NCBI RefSeq assembly: GCF_026167665.1 | Contig: NZ_CP098740.1 | Coordinates: forward strand, 3,162,001 to 3,226,000 | Source: Streptomyces drozdowiczii | Lineage (GTDB): Bacteria; Actinomycetota; Actinomycetes; Streptomycetales; Streptomycetaceae | DNA: 64,000 bases | Direction: 5' to 3' | Part shown: positions 34,188-42,705 of the stretch, piece by piece | Layout: each line of letters begins with the position of its first letter | Position numbering within the stretch: the stretch's first letter is position 1 | The notes under the pieces: generated by a model | The model's input: the letters and a program-made list of their open reading frames with translations, nothing else | Told to the model about the DNA's origin: nothing | The model's database searches: none | Translations under genes and position numbers: made by a program

Positions 34188-34850
34188 GTGAGCCGCAGCC
34201 TTCGACACGGCGCCCTCGCCGCCACTGCCATCGCGTTCTCGATCACCGCGCTCACCGCATGCGGCGCGGGCAACAACGCGCAGACGCTCGGGGTGCGGCC
34301 GGACAACGCCTCCACCCGGTCCGGCTCCATCAAGATCCAGAACGCCAACGTCATCACGCAGCCCGAGCGCGAGGCCAAGGGCCCGGCGGTCGTCACCGCC
34401 ACGCTGTTCAACAACGGCTCCAAGCCGGAGACCCTGGACTCCATCACCCTGAAGGGCGGCAGCGGCACCGTGCAGCTGCACCCCGCCAAGGGCTCGGGTC
34501 CGGTCGTCGTCCCGGCCGGCGGCCGGGTGATCCTGGGCGGCCAGGGCAACGCCTCCGCCGTGATCGAGAACGGCGACGAGGCCACGGAGAACGGCAACGT
34601 GCAGCCGCTGGTCTTCAAGTTCAGCCGCTCCGGCGACATCTCGCTGGGCGCCTCCGTCGTCCCGGCGACGCACTACTTCAAGGGCTTCGGCCCGAGCGCG
34701 CTGCCCGAGCCCTCGGAGACGCCGGACGCCTCGCCGTCCGGTTCCCCCTCGGGCTCCCCGAGCGGCTCCGCGTCGCCGGACGCGTCCGGGAGCCCGTCCG
34801 GCGAGGCGTCGGCCTCGTCCTCGGCCTCCGAGTCCGGCCAGCCCGGCTGA
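34188..34850 (+). CDS. DUF461-type exported lipoprotein (PCuAC-like fold suspected)
   Basis: 220-aa lipoprotein: signal peptide with lipobox ALTACG, then a beta-rich domain (about 40-165: IKIQNANVITQPE, VTATLFNNGSKPETLDSITL, VVPAGGRVILGGQG, HYFKGFG) and a Pro/Ser/Gly-rich tail with SPSGSPSGSPSGS repeats. It resembles the DUF461 lipoproteins of Streptomyces, related to periplasmic copper chaperones of the PCuAC type, but I see no clear His/Met copper motif. GTG34188 is 5-6 nt after AAGGAG. Confidence 0.7.
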   Translation: MSRSLRHGALAATAIAFSITALTACGAGNNAQTLGVRPDNASTRSGSIKIQNANVITQPEREAKGPAVVTATLFNNGSKPETLDSITLKGGSGTVQLHPAKGSGPVVVPAGGRVILGGQGNASAVIENGDEATENGNVQPLVFKFSRSGDISLGASVVPATHYFKGFGPSALPEPSETPDASPSGSPSGSPSGSASPDASGSPSGEASASSSASESGQPG

Positions 34851-34868
34851 GCCGCACCCCGCACCGCA

Positions 34869-34914
34869 CATGGCCGAGGCGCCTTCCCCGCCGGGGGGAG
34901 GCGCCTCGGCCATG
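34869..34914. terminator. Bidirectional hairpin between lipoprotein and phoP genes
   Basis: CATGGCCGAGGCGCC / GGCGCCTCGGCCATG, a perfect 15-bp stem with a 16-nt loop, between convergent genes ending at 34850 (+) and 34933 (-). Confidence 0.85.
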
Positions 34915-34932
34915 TCATGCGTACGGGCCGGC

Positions 34933-35613
34933 CTACGGCTCGAACTTGTACCCGAGGCCCCGCACCGTCACCAGGAACCTGGGCGCGCCCGGGTCCGGCT
35001 CGATCTTGGCGCGCAGCCGCTTCACATGGACGTCGAGCGTCTTGGTGTCGCCCACGTAGTCCGCGCCCCAGACCCGGTCGATGAGCTGCATCCGCGTCAG
35101 CACCCGGCCCGCGTTGCGCAGCAGCATCTCCAGCAGGTCGAACTCCTTCAGCGGCAGGTCGACCTTGCCGCCGGAGACCGTGACGACGTGCCGGTCGACG
35201 TCCATGCGGACCGGTCCGGCCTCCAGGGCGGCGGGGGCGACCTCCTCGGGCTCGCCGCGCCGGCGCAGCACGGCACGGATGCGGGCGACGAGCTCGCGGG
35301 AGGAGAAGGGCTTGGTGACGTAGTCGTCGGCCCCTATCTCCAGGCCGACGACCTTGTCGATCTCGCTGTCCTTGGCGGTCACCATGATCACGGGCACGTT
35401 GGAGCGGCTGCGCAGCTGGCGGCAGACCTCGGTGCCGGGGAGTCCGGGCAGCATCAGGTCGAGCAGCACGAGGTCGGCGCCGTTGCGCTCGAACTCGTCC
35501 AGGCCGTCGGGTCCGGTGGCCGCGATGGCGACCTCGAAGCCTTCCTTGCGGAGCATGTAGGACAGGACGTCGCTGAAGGATTCCTCATCCTCGACGACAA
35601 GCACTCGGGTCAC
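34933..35613 (-). CDS. phoP: Phosphate response regulator PhoP
   Basis: 226-aa OmpR-type regulator that switches on the phosphate-starvation regulon and represses antibiotic production in Streptomyces. The receiver domain has VVEDEES, the phospho-acceptor Asp52 in LVLLDLMLPG, TAKD and Lys in YVTKPFSSRE. The winged-helix domain (about 130-226) has LPLKEFDLLEMLLRNAGRVLT and HVKRLRAKIEPD. Its GTG start overlaps the phoR stop by four bases (GTGA), as in S. coelicolor. Confidence 0.95.
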   Translation of the reverse strand: MTRVLVVEDEESFSDVLSYMLRKEGFEVAIAATGPDGLDEFERNGADLVLLDLMLPGLPGTEVCRQLRSRSNVPVIMVTAKDSEIDKVVGLEIGADDYVTKPFSSRELVARIRAVLRRRGEPEEVAPAALEAGPVRMDVDRHVVTVSGGKVDLPLKEFDLLEMLLRNAGRVLTRMQLIDRVWGADYVGDTKTLDVHVKRLRAKIEPDPGAPRFLVTVRGLGYKFEP

Positions 35614-36884
35614 GGAAGGGCCTCCGGGGAAGGGAACGAATCGAAGGAGTCGGGGACGGCGTCCGGGTGGGACGCCTCGTCGCCGTTGACGATGAGCGGG
35701 CCGCCGGGCGCGCGGTCCCGGCCGCGTGCGGAGCCCGCTTCGGGCAGCCGCAGGGTGAAGGTGGAGCCCTGTCCCTCCGAGCTCCACACGGTGACCTCCC
35801 CGCCGTGCGAGGCGGCCACGTGTTTGACGATGGCCAGGCCGAGGCCCGTACCACCGGTGGCGCGTGAGCGGGCCGGGTCGACGCGGTAGAAGCGTTCGAA
35901 GACCCGTTCCCGGTCCTTCTCGGAGATGCCGATGCCCTGGTCGGTCACGGCGATCTCGATCTCGTCCCCGCCGGGCACGACCACGCGGCGGGCGGCGATG
36001 CCGACGCGGGTGCGGGCGGGACTGTAGTTGACGGCGTTCTCGACCAGATTGCCGAGGGCCGCGGCGAGCTGGCCGCGGTTCCCCCATATCCGCAGGTCGG
36101 CGGTGCCGCCGGCGGCCATGGTGATCTGCTTGGAGCCGGCCTGCTGGCGGCAGCGGTCGATGGCCTCGGCGACCAGCTCGTCCACGCGCACCGGCTCGGC
36201 GTCCTCCAGCGGGTCGTCGTTCTGCACCCGGGAGAGGTCGATCAGCTCCTGGACGAGGTTGGTGAGCCGGGTCGCCTCGATCTGCATGCGGCGGGCGAAG
36301 TGCTCGACGGCCTCCTGGTCGTTGGAGGCGTCGAGCACGGCCTCCGAGAGCAGGGAGAGGGCCCCGGTCGGGGTCTTGAGCTCATGGCTGACGTTGGCGA
36401 CGAAGTCGCGCCGGACCGCCTCGATGCGGCGGGCCTCCGTGAGGTCCTCCACGAGCAGCAGCACCAGGCGGGACCCCAGCGGGGCGACCCGCGCGGAGAC
36501 CGCCAGGGCCTCGCCCCGGCCGGTACCCCGGCGCGGGAGGTCCAGCTCGACCTGGCGTATCTCGCCGTCGCGGCGGGTGTCCCGCGCCATGTTGAGCATC
36601 GGCTCGACGGCGAGGCGGCCGCCCCGGACGAGCCCCAGCGCGTACGCGGCGGAGCTGGCCTTGACGACGCTGTCGCTCTCGTCGAGCACCACCGCGGAGG
36701 AGGAGAGCACGGACAGGACCGTGTCGACGCCCGGGGGCAGGGGTGCGCCGCTGTCGGGCCGCAGGGAGGTGCGCGTCGGCTTCTTCTGGTCGCGCTCGCT
36801 CCAGCGGAACGCCAGCATGGCGATCACGCCGGTACCGACACCGGCGATCGCGGCAGCTGCGGCGACCGCCGCGTTCACGTCCAT
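35610..36884 (-). CDS. phoR: Phosphate sensor histidine kinase PhoR
   Basis: 424-aa membrane kinase. One N-terminal membrane helix (AAAAAIAGVGTGVIAMLAF, about 8-27), a cytosolic PAS-like region (about 55-155), the HisKA domain with the phospho-His in FVANVSHELKTPTGAL near residue 175, and the ATPase domain with NLVENAVNYS, VTDQGIGIS, ERFYRVD and GTGLGLAIVKH. It passes phosphate to PhoP, whose gene overlaps by four bases. A PHO box lies upstream in the phoR-phoU intergenic region, so autoregulation is expected. Confidence 0.95.
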   Translation of the reverse strand: MDVNAAVAAAAAIAGVGTGVIAMLAFRWSERDQKKPTRTSLRPDSGAPLPPGVDTVLSVLSSSAVVLDESDSVVKASSAAYALGLVRGGRLAVEPMLNMARDTRRDGEIRQVELDLPRRGTGRGEALAVSARVAPLGSRLVLLLVEDLTEARRIEAVRRDFVANVSHELKTPTGALSLLSEAVLDASNDQEAVEHFARRMQIEATRLTNLVQELIDLSRVQNDDPLEDAEPVRVDELVAEAIDRCRQQAGSKQITMAAGGTADLRIWGNRGQLAAALGNLVENAVNYSPARTRVGIAARRVVVPGGDEIEIAVTDQGIGISEKDRERVFERFYRVDPARSRATGGTGLGLAIVKHVAASHGGEVTVWSSEGQGSTFTLRLPEAGSARGRDRAPGGPLIVNGDEASHPDAVPDSFDSFPSPEALP

Positions 36885-36957
36885 GTGTCCAGGTTATGCG
36901 GCACCTCGGACACTCTCCCAGCCGTCCGGGGGCCTCCTCGGCCACTCGTCGCCCAGA

Positions 36958-36990
36958 GTTCACCGAGGGGCAAGGGCCGGTTCACTTGGC
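36958..36990. promoter_or_regulatory. PHO box (PhoP-binding direct repeats) between phoR and phoU
   Basis: GTTCACC at 36958 and GTTCACT at 36980 are 22 nt apart, two 11-nt repeat units, with a degenerate unit (GGCAAGGGCCG) between them. This fits the Streptomyces PHO box built of 11-nt units GTTCACC-N4. Confidence 0.75.
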
Positions 36991-37092
36991 CGGTCGGAAT
37001 CCGACGCGTACGCCCGTCACGGTGGCGGCGTGGGGTTCGGAGCCGGTCGTCGGCGGGCCCCGGCCTCGGTCAAGGACTGGAGAGGGACACCC

Positions 37093-37770
37093 ATGCGTGA
37101 CGCGTACCACGAGGAACTCGACTCGATCGGCGAGGGCCTGGTCGAGATGGCCCGGCTCGTCGGCTCGGCGATAGGCCGGGCGACGACGGCGATGCTCGAC
37201 GCCGATCTGAAGCTGGCGGAGTCGGTGATCGCCGCCGACCAGAAGGTGGACGACCTCCAGCACGAGCTGGAGGCGCGGGCCATCGCGCTCCTGGCCCGCC
37301 AGCAGCCGGTGGCGACGGATCTGCGGATCGTGGTGACGTCGCTGCGGATGAGCGCGGACCTGGAGCGCTCGGGCGACCTCGCCCAGCACGTCGCCAAGCT
37401 GGCCCGGCTGCGCTTCCCGCAGTCCGCGGTCCCGCACGACCTGCACGCCACCATCCTGGAGATGGGCCAGCTCGCGCAGCGCCTGATGGCGAAGGCGGCC
37501 GAGGTCATCGTCACCAAGGACGTCGACCTCGCCCTCCAGCTGGAGCAGGACGACGACGAGATGGACCTGCTGCACCGCGCGCTGTTCCAGCACCTGATGG
37601 ACGACCGCTGGAAGCACGGCATCGAGACGGCCGTCGACGTGACGCTGCTCGGCCGCTACTACGAGCGGTTCGCGGACCACGCGGTGTCGGTGGCGAAGCG
37701 GGTGGTCTACCTGGTGACGGGTGAGCACGCGGACGAGATTCAGCAGCCCGGTCCGGTCGAGGGCGCTTAG
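37093..37770 (+). CDS. phoU: Phosphate signalling regulator PhoU
   Basis: 225-aa all-helical cytosolic protein with two PhoU repeats (about 5-100 and 110-215). Each has the E/D-containing metal patch: VIAADQKVDDLQHELEARAIALL and EQDDDEMDLLHRALFQHL; the motifs LRIVVTSLRMSADLERSGDLAQHVAK and LGRYYERFADHAVSVAKRV are typical. It links phosphate transport to PhoR and restrains the regulon. It is divergent from phoR across the PHO box. GGAGAGGG lies upstream of ATG37093. Confidence 0.95.
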   Translation: MRDAYHEELDSIGEGLVEMARLVGSAIGRATTAMLDADLKLAESVIAADQKVDDLQHELEARAIALLARQQPVATDLRIVVTSLRMSADLERSGDLAQHVAKLARLRFPQSAVPHDLHATILEMGQLAQRLMAKAAEVIVTKDVDLALQLEQDDDEMDLLHRALFQHLMDDRWKHGIETAVDVTLLGRYYERFADHAVSVAKRVVYLVTGEHADEIQQPGPVEGA

Positions 37771-37980
37771 GACGGCTCCGGCGCGGGAAGGGCGGGGCGC
37801 TCGGCGGCCGGGCGCACGCCCGCGCGCACGGCTCGCACACACGTTCCTGCGCGTGTGCGCCGTTGATGCGCCCGTCCGGGTGGGCATGCAATGGGCTGGG
37901 GCGGCACGACCTGTCCGTACGCCCCGGTCGCGGGTCCCTCCGTGGACGTGCGGCCCTGTCGTACGCCTTGAGGAGGAACC

Positions 37981-38130
37981 ATGGCCGACTCCCCCATGAC
38001 CGAACCGGAGCCGGATGCCCCCGCCGAGGTGGTGCCGCTGACCGTCCTCGGCGCCTGCGGCTGCGGATCGGGCTGCGGATGCGGCTGCCAGTCCGGGGCG
38101 CCGTGCCAGTGCGGGGGCTGCTCCGGCTGA
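37981..38130 (+). CDS. 49-aa Cys-rich metallothionein-like small protein
   Basis: Short acidic N-terminus (MADSPMTEPEPDAPAE) followed by a C-terminal Cys/Gly cluster: eight Cys in 25 residues (ACGCGSGCGCGCQSG, then APCQCGGCSG). AGGAGG lies 4 nt before the ATG, one of the strongest ribosome sites in the window, and there is no overlap with other genes, so it looks real despite its size. It resembles metallothionein-type metal binders; a redox or zinc/copper/nickel buffering role is an inference. It lies between phoU and an MFS exporter gene on the opposite strand. Confidence 0.75.
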   Translation: MADSPMTEPEPDAPAEVVPLTVLGACGCGSGCGCGCQSGAPCQCGGCSG

Positions 38131-38156
38131 CGCCCCCGACCGCCGGGCCGTACGGG

Positions 38157-39461
38157 TTACGAGGGCGACGCCTCCGCCTTCGTGACCCGTGCCCCGGCCG
38201 GGCGCGCCGGTGCGGCGGTCTCCGCCACCGCGGTCTCCGCCTTCGGCAGGCCGCGCATGAGCAGCCAGTAGCCGGCGGAGGCCACCGTGCCCAGGAGGGC
38301 GGTGGTCGCCCACAGCCAGCCGGCGCCGAAGTGGTCGATGACCACACCGGACATCAGCGGGGCGATGAGCGCGGCGGCCGACCAGGACAGGGTGTACATC
38401 CCCTGGTAGCGGCCCCTGCCGTGGGCCGGGGACAGCTGGACCACCAGGCCGTTCTGCACGGGCGCGTTGATGATCTCGGCGACCGTCCACACGCTGATGG
38501 TCAGCGCGTACACCCCGACGGAACCGGCGAACGCGGTCAGCCCGAACCCGTACCCCGCGAGCAGCGAGGAGGCGACGAGCAGCCGGCGCGGGTCGCGGCT
38601 CGCGATGAACCGGGTGACGGGGATCTGGAGCACGACGATCAGGACGCCGTTGACGGCGATCGCGGTACCGAAGTCGGAGCTGCTGAGCCCGTCCGCGCCC
38701 ATGGCCACCGGCAGGCCCACGTAACCCTGCTGGAAGATCAGCGCGATCACGAACGACAGGCCGACGACGCCCATGAACCGTCCGTCGCGCAGCACGGTGG
38801 AGAGCCGTACGCCGTCGTCGGCGGGAGCCCCGCCGGGCACGGCCGGTGCGGAGCGCTCCGGGCGGGACTCCGGCACCTTCAGGAAGACGACGATGGCGCA
38901 GACGAGGGTCAGCGCGGCCTCGCCGAGGAAGCCCGCGCGGTAGCTGTACTCGGCGACGAACCCGGCGCCGGCGGAGGAGACCGCGAAGCCGAGGTTGATG
39001 GCCCAGTAGTTGAGGGAGAAGGCCCGCACCCGGTCCTTCGCGGGGACGATGTCCGCGATCATCGCCTGGACCGCCGGGCGGGAGGCGTTGCTCGCCATGC
39101 CGACGAGGAAGGCGACCCCGGCGATGGCCACCGGATGCGTCATGAAGCCGAGCACGGCGACCGCGGCGGCGGTGGAGAGCTGGGCGGCGAGCATGGTGGG
39201 CCGCCGCCCGATGCGGTCGGTCAGCACCCCGGCCCCGAGCGAGGAGACGACCCCGCCGAGCCCGTGGAGGGCGGCGACGAGACCGGCGTACGAGGCGGAG
39301 TAGCCGCGGTCCAGGGTCAGATACAGGGCCATGAAGGTGGCGACGAACCCGCCCAGGCGGTTGACCAGGGTGCTGGTCCACAGCCACCAGAACTCCCTGG
39401 GGAGCCCGGAGACGGTTTCCCGGGTGGCACGGGTGGCCCGTCCGAGACCGGTGGCAGACAT
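38157..39461 (-). CDS. MFS transporter (drug/MdtH-like exporter)
   Basis: 434-aa membrane protein with about 12 hydrophobic helices. The MFS loop 2-3 signature is [17 protein letters not shown] near residue 80, and loop 8-9 has [12 protein letters not shown]39461 begins a short cytosolic segment before helix 1 ([23 protein letters not shown]). The closest type is the MdtH-like multidrug exporter group, but the substrate cannot be told. It ends 26 nt from the Cys-rich small gene, tail to tail. Confidence 0.85.
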   Translation of the reverse strand: MSATGLGRATRATRETVSGLPREFWWLWTSTLVNRLGGFVATFMALYLTLDRGYSASYAGLVAALHGLGGVVSSLGAGVLTDRIGRRPTMLAAQLSTAAAVAVLGFMTHPVAIAGVAFLVGMASNASRPAVQAMIADIVPAKDRVRAFSLNYWAINLGFAVSSAGAGFVAEYSYRAGFLGEAALTLVCAIVVFLKVPESRPERSAPAVPGGAPADDGVRLSTVLRDGRFMGVVGLSFVIALIFQQGYVGLPVAMGADGLSSSDFGTAIAVNGVLIVVLQIPVTRFIASRDPRRLLVASSLLAGYGFGLTAFAGSVGVYALTISVWTVAEIINAPVQNGLVVQLSPAHGRGRYQGMYTLSWSAAALIAPLMSGVVIDHFGAGWLWATTALLGTVASAGYWLLMRGLPKAETAVAETAAPARPAGARVTKAEASPS

Positions 39462-39632
39462 ACGGTTCCCCCAGGGACGTACGACGGATGGCGCCGGGGG
39501 AAGTAAGTGGTCCACCGACGGTCCGAACATTACGAATTCATGCGGTCCGACTGCCACCCGATTGACGCGCACCGTCAAACGACGGCGCTGTCCGCTCTGT
39601 GACCGGTCGCGCGCGGCTCGGACGGGTTCGAT

Positions 39633-39638
39633 TACGCT
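39633..39638 (+). promoter_or_regulatory. -10 box, leaderless start of the phosphoglycerate mutase gene
   Basis: TACGCT, 7 nt, ATG39646, with no ribosome site before the ATG. Confidence 0.5.
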
Positions 39639-39645
39639 CGGACTC

Positions 39646-40404
39646 ATGGCCGACGCACCGTACAAGCTGATCCTCCTCCGCCACGGCGAGAGCGAGTGGA
39701 ACGCGAAGAACCTGTTCACCGGATGGGTGGACGTCAACCTCACCGAGAAGGGCGAGAAGGAGGCGGTCCGCGGCGGTGAGCTGCTGAAGGACGCCGGCCT
39801 GCTCCCCGACGTGCTGCACACCTCCCTCCAGAAGCGCGCCATCCGCACCGCCCAGCTCGCGCTGGAGGCCGCGGACCGCCACTGGATCCCCGTCCACCGC
39901 TCCTGGCGTCTGAACGAGCGCCACTACGGCGCGCTCCAGGGCAAGGACAAGGCGCAGACGCTCGCCGAGTTCGGCGAGGAGCAGTTCATGCTCTGGCGCC
40001 GCTCGTACGACACCCCGCCGCCCGCCCTCGAGGACGGCACCGAGTTCTCCCAGAGCGACGACGCGCGCTACGCGACGATCCCGCCGGAGCTGCGCCCGCG
40101 CACGGAGTGCCTGAAGGACGTCGTCACGCGCATGCTGCCGTACTGGTACGACGGCATCGTCCCGGACCTCCTGACCGGCCGCACGGTCCTGGTCGCCGCC
40201 CACGGCAACAGCCTCCGCGCCCTGGTCAAGCACCTCGACGGCATCTCCGACGCCGACATCGCGGGCCTGAACATCCCCACGGGCATCCCGCTCACCTACG
40301 AACTCGACGCGGAGTTCCGCCCCTTGAACCCGGGCGGCACGTACCTCGACGCGGACGCCGCGAAGGCGGCCATCGAGGCCGTGAAGAACCAGGGCAAGAA
40401 GTAG
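39646..40404 (+). CDS. gpmA: 2,3-bisphosphoglycerate-dependent phosphoglycerate mutase
   Basis: 252-aa glycolytic enzyme interconverting 3- and 2-phosphoglycerate. The phospho-His motif is [20 protein letters not shown] at the N-terminus; RRSYDTPPP near residue 115, SLKDV-like [16 protein letters not shown] near 160 and the second catalytic His in [13 protein letters not shown] near 185 follow. Full length. The leaderless start fits the -10 box 7 nt upstream, and a hairpin follows the stop. Confidence 0.96.
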   Translation: MADAPYKLILLRHGESEWNAKNLFTGWVDVNLTEKGEKEAVRGGELLKDAGLLPDVLHTSLQKRAIRTAQLALEAADRHWIPVHRSWRLNERHYGALQGKDKAQTLAEFGEEQFMLWRRSYDTPPPALEDGTEFSQSDDARYATIPPELRPRTECLKDVVTRMLPYWYDGIVPDLLTGRTVLVAAHGNSLRALVKHLDGISDADIAGLNIPTGIPLTYELDAEFRPLNPGGTYLDADAAKAAIEAVKNQGKK

Positions 40405-40420
40405 CACCTGCCCCACGGAG

Positions 40421-40449
40421 GCCCCCGCCCTGCACGGTCAGGCGGGGGC
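40421..40449 (+). terminator. Hairpin terminator of gpmA
   Basis: GCCCCCGCC / GGCGGGGGC with an 11-nt loop, followed by TTCTTC. Confidence 0.8.
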
Positions 40450-40540
40450 TTCTTCGTACCCCGGAACTCGATGCGGAAGTGACGCGCGTCACCCCGGCCC
40501 GTACCCTGTGCCCCATGCGGGGAAGAGCGGGAGGGCGGTT

Positions 40541-40789
40541 ATGGGTGAGCCTTTGAAGACCTTTGTCGGGGGTGCCGAGGTCGAGGTGCCCAACAGCATT
40601 CCGGCGATCCGCGACGCGTTGCCGGAGGGGCGGCGGGCGGAGTTCGAGCGGGCCATCAACGAGGCCGGGGTGCATGAGATCCAGGCCGTGATGCGGCACT
40701 GGATGCTGGAGGCCGTGCCCGATCCGGAGGCCGAGCGGATTCTCGACCGGCTGGCGCGGGACGAGGCCGAGAGGCGGAGCGTCGCTTGA
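40541..40789 (+). CDS. Small antitoxin-like protein (first gene of a coupled pair)
   Basis: 82-aa acidic protein. The centre (IPAIRDALPEGRRAEFERAINEAGVHEIQAVMRHWMLEAV) is helical and resembles the small Streptomyces proteins found as partners of RelE-like toxins (DUF6247-like); no DNA-binding motif is certain. GGAGG lies 8 nt before ATG40541. Its stop overlaps the start of the next gene (TTGA), the coupling usual in type II toxin-antitoxin pairs. Confidence 0.55.
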   Translation: MGEPLKTFVGGAEVEVPNSIPAIRDALPEGRRAEFERAINEAGVHEIQAVMRHWMLEAVPDPEAERILDRLARDEAERRSVA

Positions 40790-41028
40790 GCTTCCGGATC
40801 TCCTACGCGCCGCCCGCCGACGACACCCTTGCCAAGATGACGGACGGTGAAACATTCCGGGACGAGATGGCGGCGACCCTGGGGCGTGAGCCCTATGGGC
40901 ACGGGTCGACCGCCGTCAAGGGGGAGCACGATCGCCGGGAGGCGACGGTCGCCGGGGCGATCGTGCTCTATTACGTCTCCGGTTCGGTCCTCACCGTCAC
41001 CGTCGTACGGCTCGTTCCGCTTCCTTGA
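40786..41028 (+). CDS. Putative RelE/ParE-like toxin (second gene of the pair)
   Basis: 80-aa protein starting at TTG40786, overlapping the first gene by four bases. The pattern FRISYAPPADDTLAKM at the start, REPYGHGSTAVKGEHDRREATV in the middle and AIVLYYVSGSVLTVTVVRLV at the end fits the RelE/ParE fold (helices, then a beta-sheet ending in a VxVxxV strand). Catalytic residues cannot be assigned. Partner order (antitoxin first) and overlap support a toxin-antitoxin pair, but no toxicity is shown. Confidence 0.5.
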   Translation: MSFRISYAPPADDTLAKMTDGETFRDEMAATLGREPYGHGSTAVKGEHDRREATVAGAIVLYYVSGSVLTVTVVRLVPLP

Positions 41029-41035
41029 CGGAAGG

Positions 41036-41835
41036 TCAGGCGAGCTTCTTCGCCTGGGCGTCGATCACCGCGGTCGGCAGGTCGAAGTCCTCGCCGGAGC
41101 CCGCGGCCGCGAGGTTCATCGAGCTGAGCGTGGCGAGCGTCGCGCCCTGACGCAGCGCGGTGAGCTTGAGCGAGTTCTTCTCGCCGTCCGACTCCACCGA
41201 CACCGTCCAGGCCGCCGCCTCGTCGCCGCCCTTGACCTGCTCCTCCGCGATCTTGGCGACCTTCTGCTCGGCCCCGCCGACGGTGAGCGTGAAGCCGCCC
41301 GCGCACTCCGTCGCGGCGGTGCGCAGCGCGGCGAGCGTCTCCTCGGCGCCCTTGCCGTCGTACGACGCGAGCGTGGTCATCGTGGTCGTGATGTCGAAGG
41401 CGGCCTTGAACGCCTCCTCCGGGTCCGCGATGTCCTTGTCCGCGCCCTTCTTCGGCACGCTGGCCACCTTGCGCTGCGTGCTGGCGACGGGCGTACCGGC
41501 CTTGGCGCCCATCAGCGCGTCACCGAAGACGTCGCAGGACTCCTTGTCCGCCGTCACGTCCTTGGCGTCGACCAGGTCGGCCGGACCGGCCTTGGTGATC
41601 TTGTGGTCCTTGACGTCGCCCTGCGCCAGCGAGACCTGCTCCAGCTCGGCGGCGGACAGCGCCTTCGCGGGGCCTCCGCGCCCTTGTCGGCGCCCTTCTC
41701 CGACGGCTGGGCCGAGGAGCCGGCCGCCTTGCCGCCGTCCTTGTCGTCACCGTCCGAACCGCAGGCGGCGGTGAACAGCGCCAGGGACATCACGGTGGCG
41801 GCAACGGCGGTACGGCGTATGACAGTGGGTCGCAT
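41036..41835 (-). CDS. Exported lipoprotein of unknown function, read-through needs one base
   Basis: About 266 aa once corrected. The N-terminal piece (from ATG41835) has a signal peptide with lipobox FTAACG and an Asp/Lys/Gly-rich linker, then leaves frame after GADKGAEAP. The downstream frame continues as a mature domain (LEQVSLAQGDVKDHKI, then SCDVFGDALMGAKAG, ECAGGFTLTVGG, LTALRQGATLATLSSMN). One extra G in the run 41669-41672 joins them. The AAGGA site before the ATG supports this start. The fold is like the small lipoproteins common in Streptomyces; no function can be given. Confidence 0.7.
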
Positions 41836-42129
41836 GGCCCGTCCTTCTGCTCAAAGTGTTCCGCCCGCACGCGAGCAGCCCCGCCGGGTTCGGCGCGGCT
41901 GAGATGGGGGTGCGTGGGGGTGAGCCAACTCTATGAGCCCGCTGTGGTTTGGCAATCCTTTACCTTGGGCATCGCACATGATCGTGACGACGTCGTGATC
42001 ACTTCGCGCACCGACGGGGAGCGGATGTTCTGGGGCGACCCGGCCGCCGACTTCGTGTCGCTCCGCTGGGTGACGAGGACACGCTTGACGAGATCGAGTC
42101 CGCGACGCGCGTACGGGGGTGACGCGAGG

Positions 42130-42654
42130 TCAGTCCGCCGGGCGCTGGGTGAGGTGCGCGAAGGCGTCGAGATTGCGCGTGGACTCGCCGCGCGAGACCC
42201 GCCAGGCGTACTCCTTGCGGATCGCGGTCGCGAAGCCGATCTCCAGCAGGGAGTTGAAGGCGCCGTCCGCCGCCTCCAGCACGGAGCCGAGCAGCCGGTC
42301 CACCTCCTCGGGCGTCACGACGGACAGCGGCAGCTTGCCGGTGAGGTAGATGTCCCCGAGCTGGTCGATCGCGTAGCTCACGGCGAACAGGCGCAGGTTC
42401 CGTTCCAGCAGCCAGCGGTGGACCGCCGCGTCGTTCTCGTCGGGGTGCCGGATGACGAAGGCGTTGAGCGAGAGGCTGTGCGCGCCGACGATCAGTGAGC
42501 AGGTGGTCGCCAGCTTGCGGGTGCCGGGGAGCTGGACGACGTAGCTGCCGGGTGCGGGGCTCTCCCAGTCGAGCCCGGCGTCGGCGAAGCTCGCTTCGAG
42601 GACCTGGGCGGCCCGGGTGACCTCGTTCTTCGCCGGTACGGGTGCGTCAGCCAT
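42130..42654 (-). CDS. YbjN-domain protein
   Basis: 174-aa cytosolic protein with one YbjN domain (GLDWESPAPGSYVVQLPGTRKLATTC, SLNAFVIRHPDENDAAVHRWLLERN, YLTGKLPLSVVTPEEVDRLLGSVLEAAD). YbjN proteins resemble type III secretion chaperones in fold and are linked to stress and motility regulation in enterobacteria; the role in Streptomyces is unknown. It follows mshA on the same strand after 51 nt, a conserved neighbourhood. Confidence 0.85.
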   Translation of the reverse strand: MADAPVPAKNEVTRAAQVLEASFADAGLDWESPAPGSYVVQLPGTRKLATTCSLIVGAHSLSLNAFVIRHPDENDAAVHRWLLERNLRLFAVSYAIDQLGDIYLTGKLPLSVVTPEEVDRLLGSVLEAADGAFNSLLEIGFATAIRKEYAWRVSRGESTRNLDAFAHLTQRPAD

Positions 42655-42705
42655 GTTTCGAGCGTACGTCAGGCGGTAAGGACGCGCGGTCGGGGGCGTA
42701 CGGGG

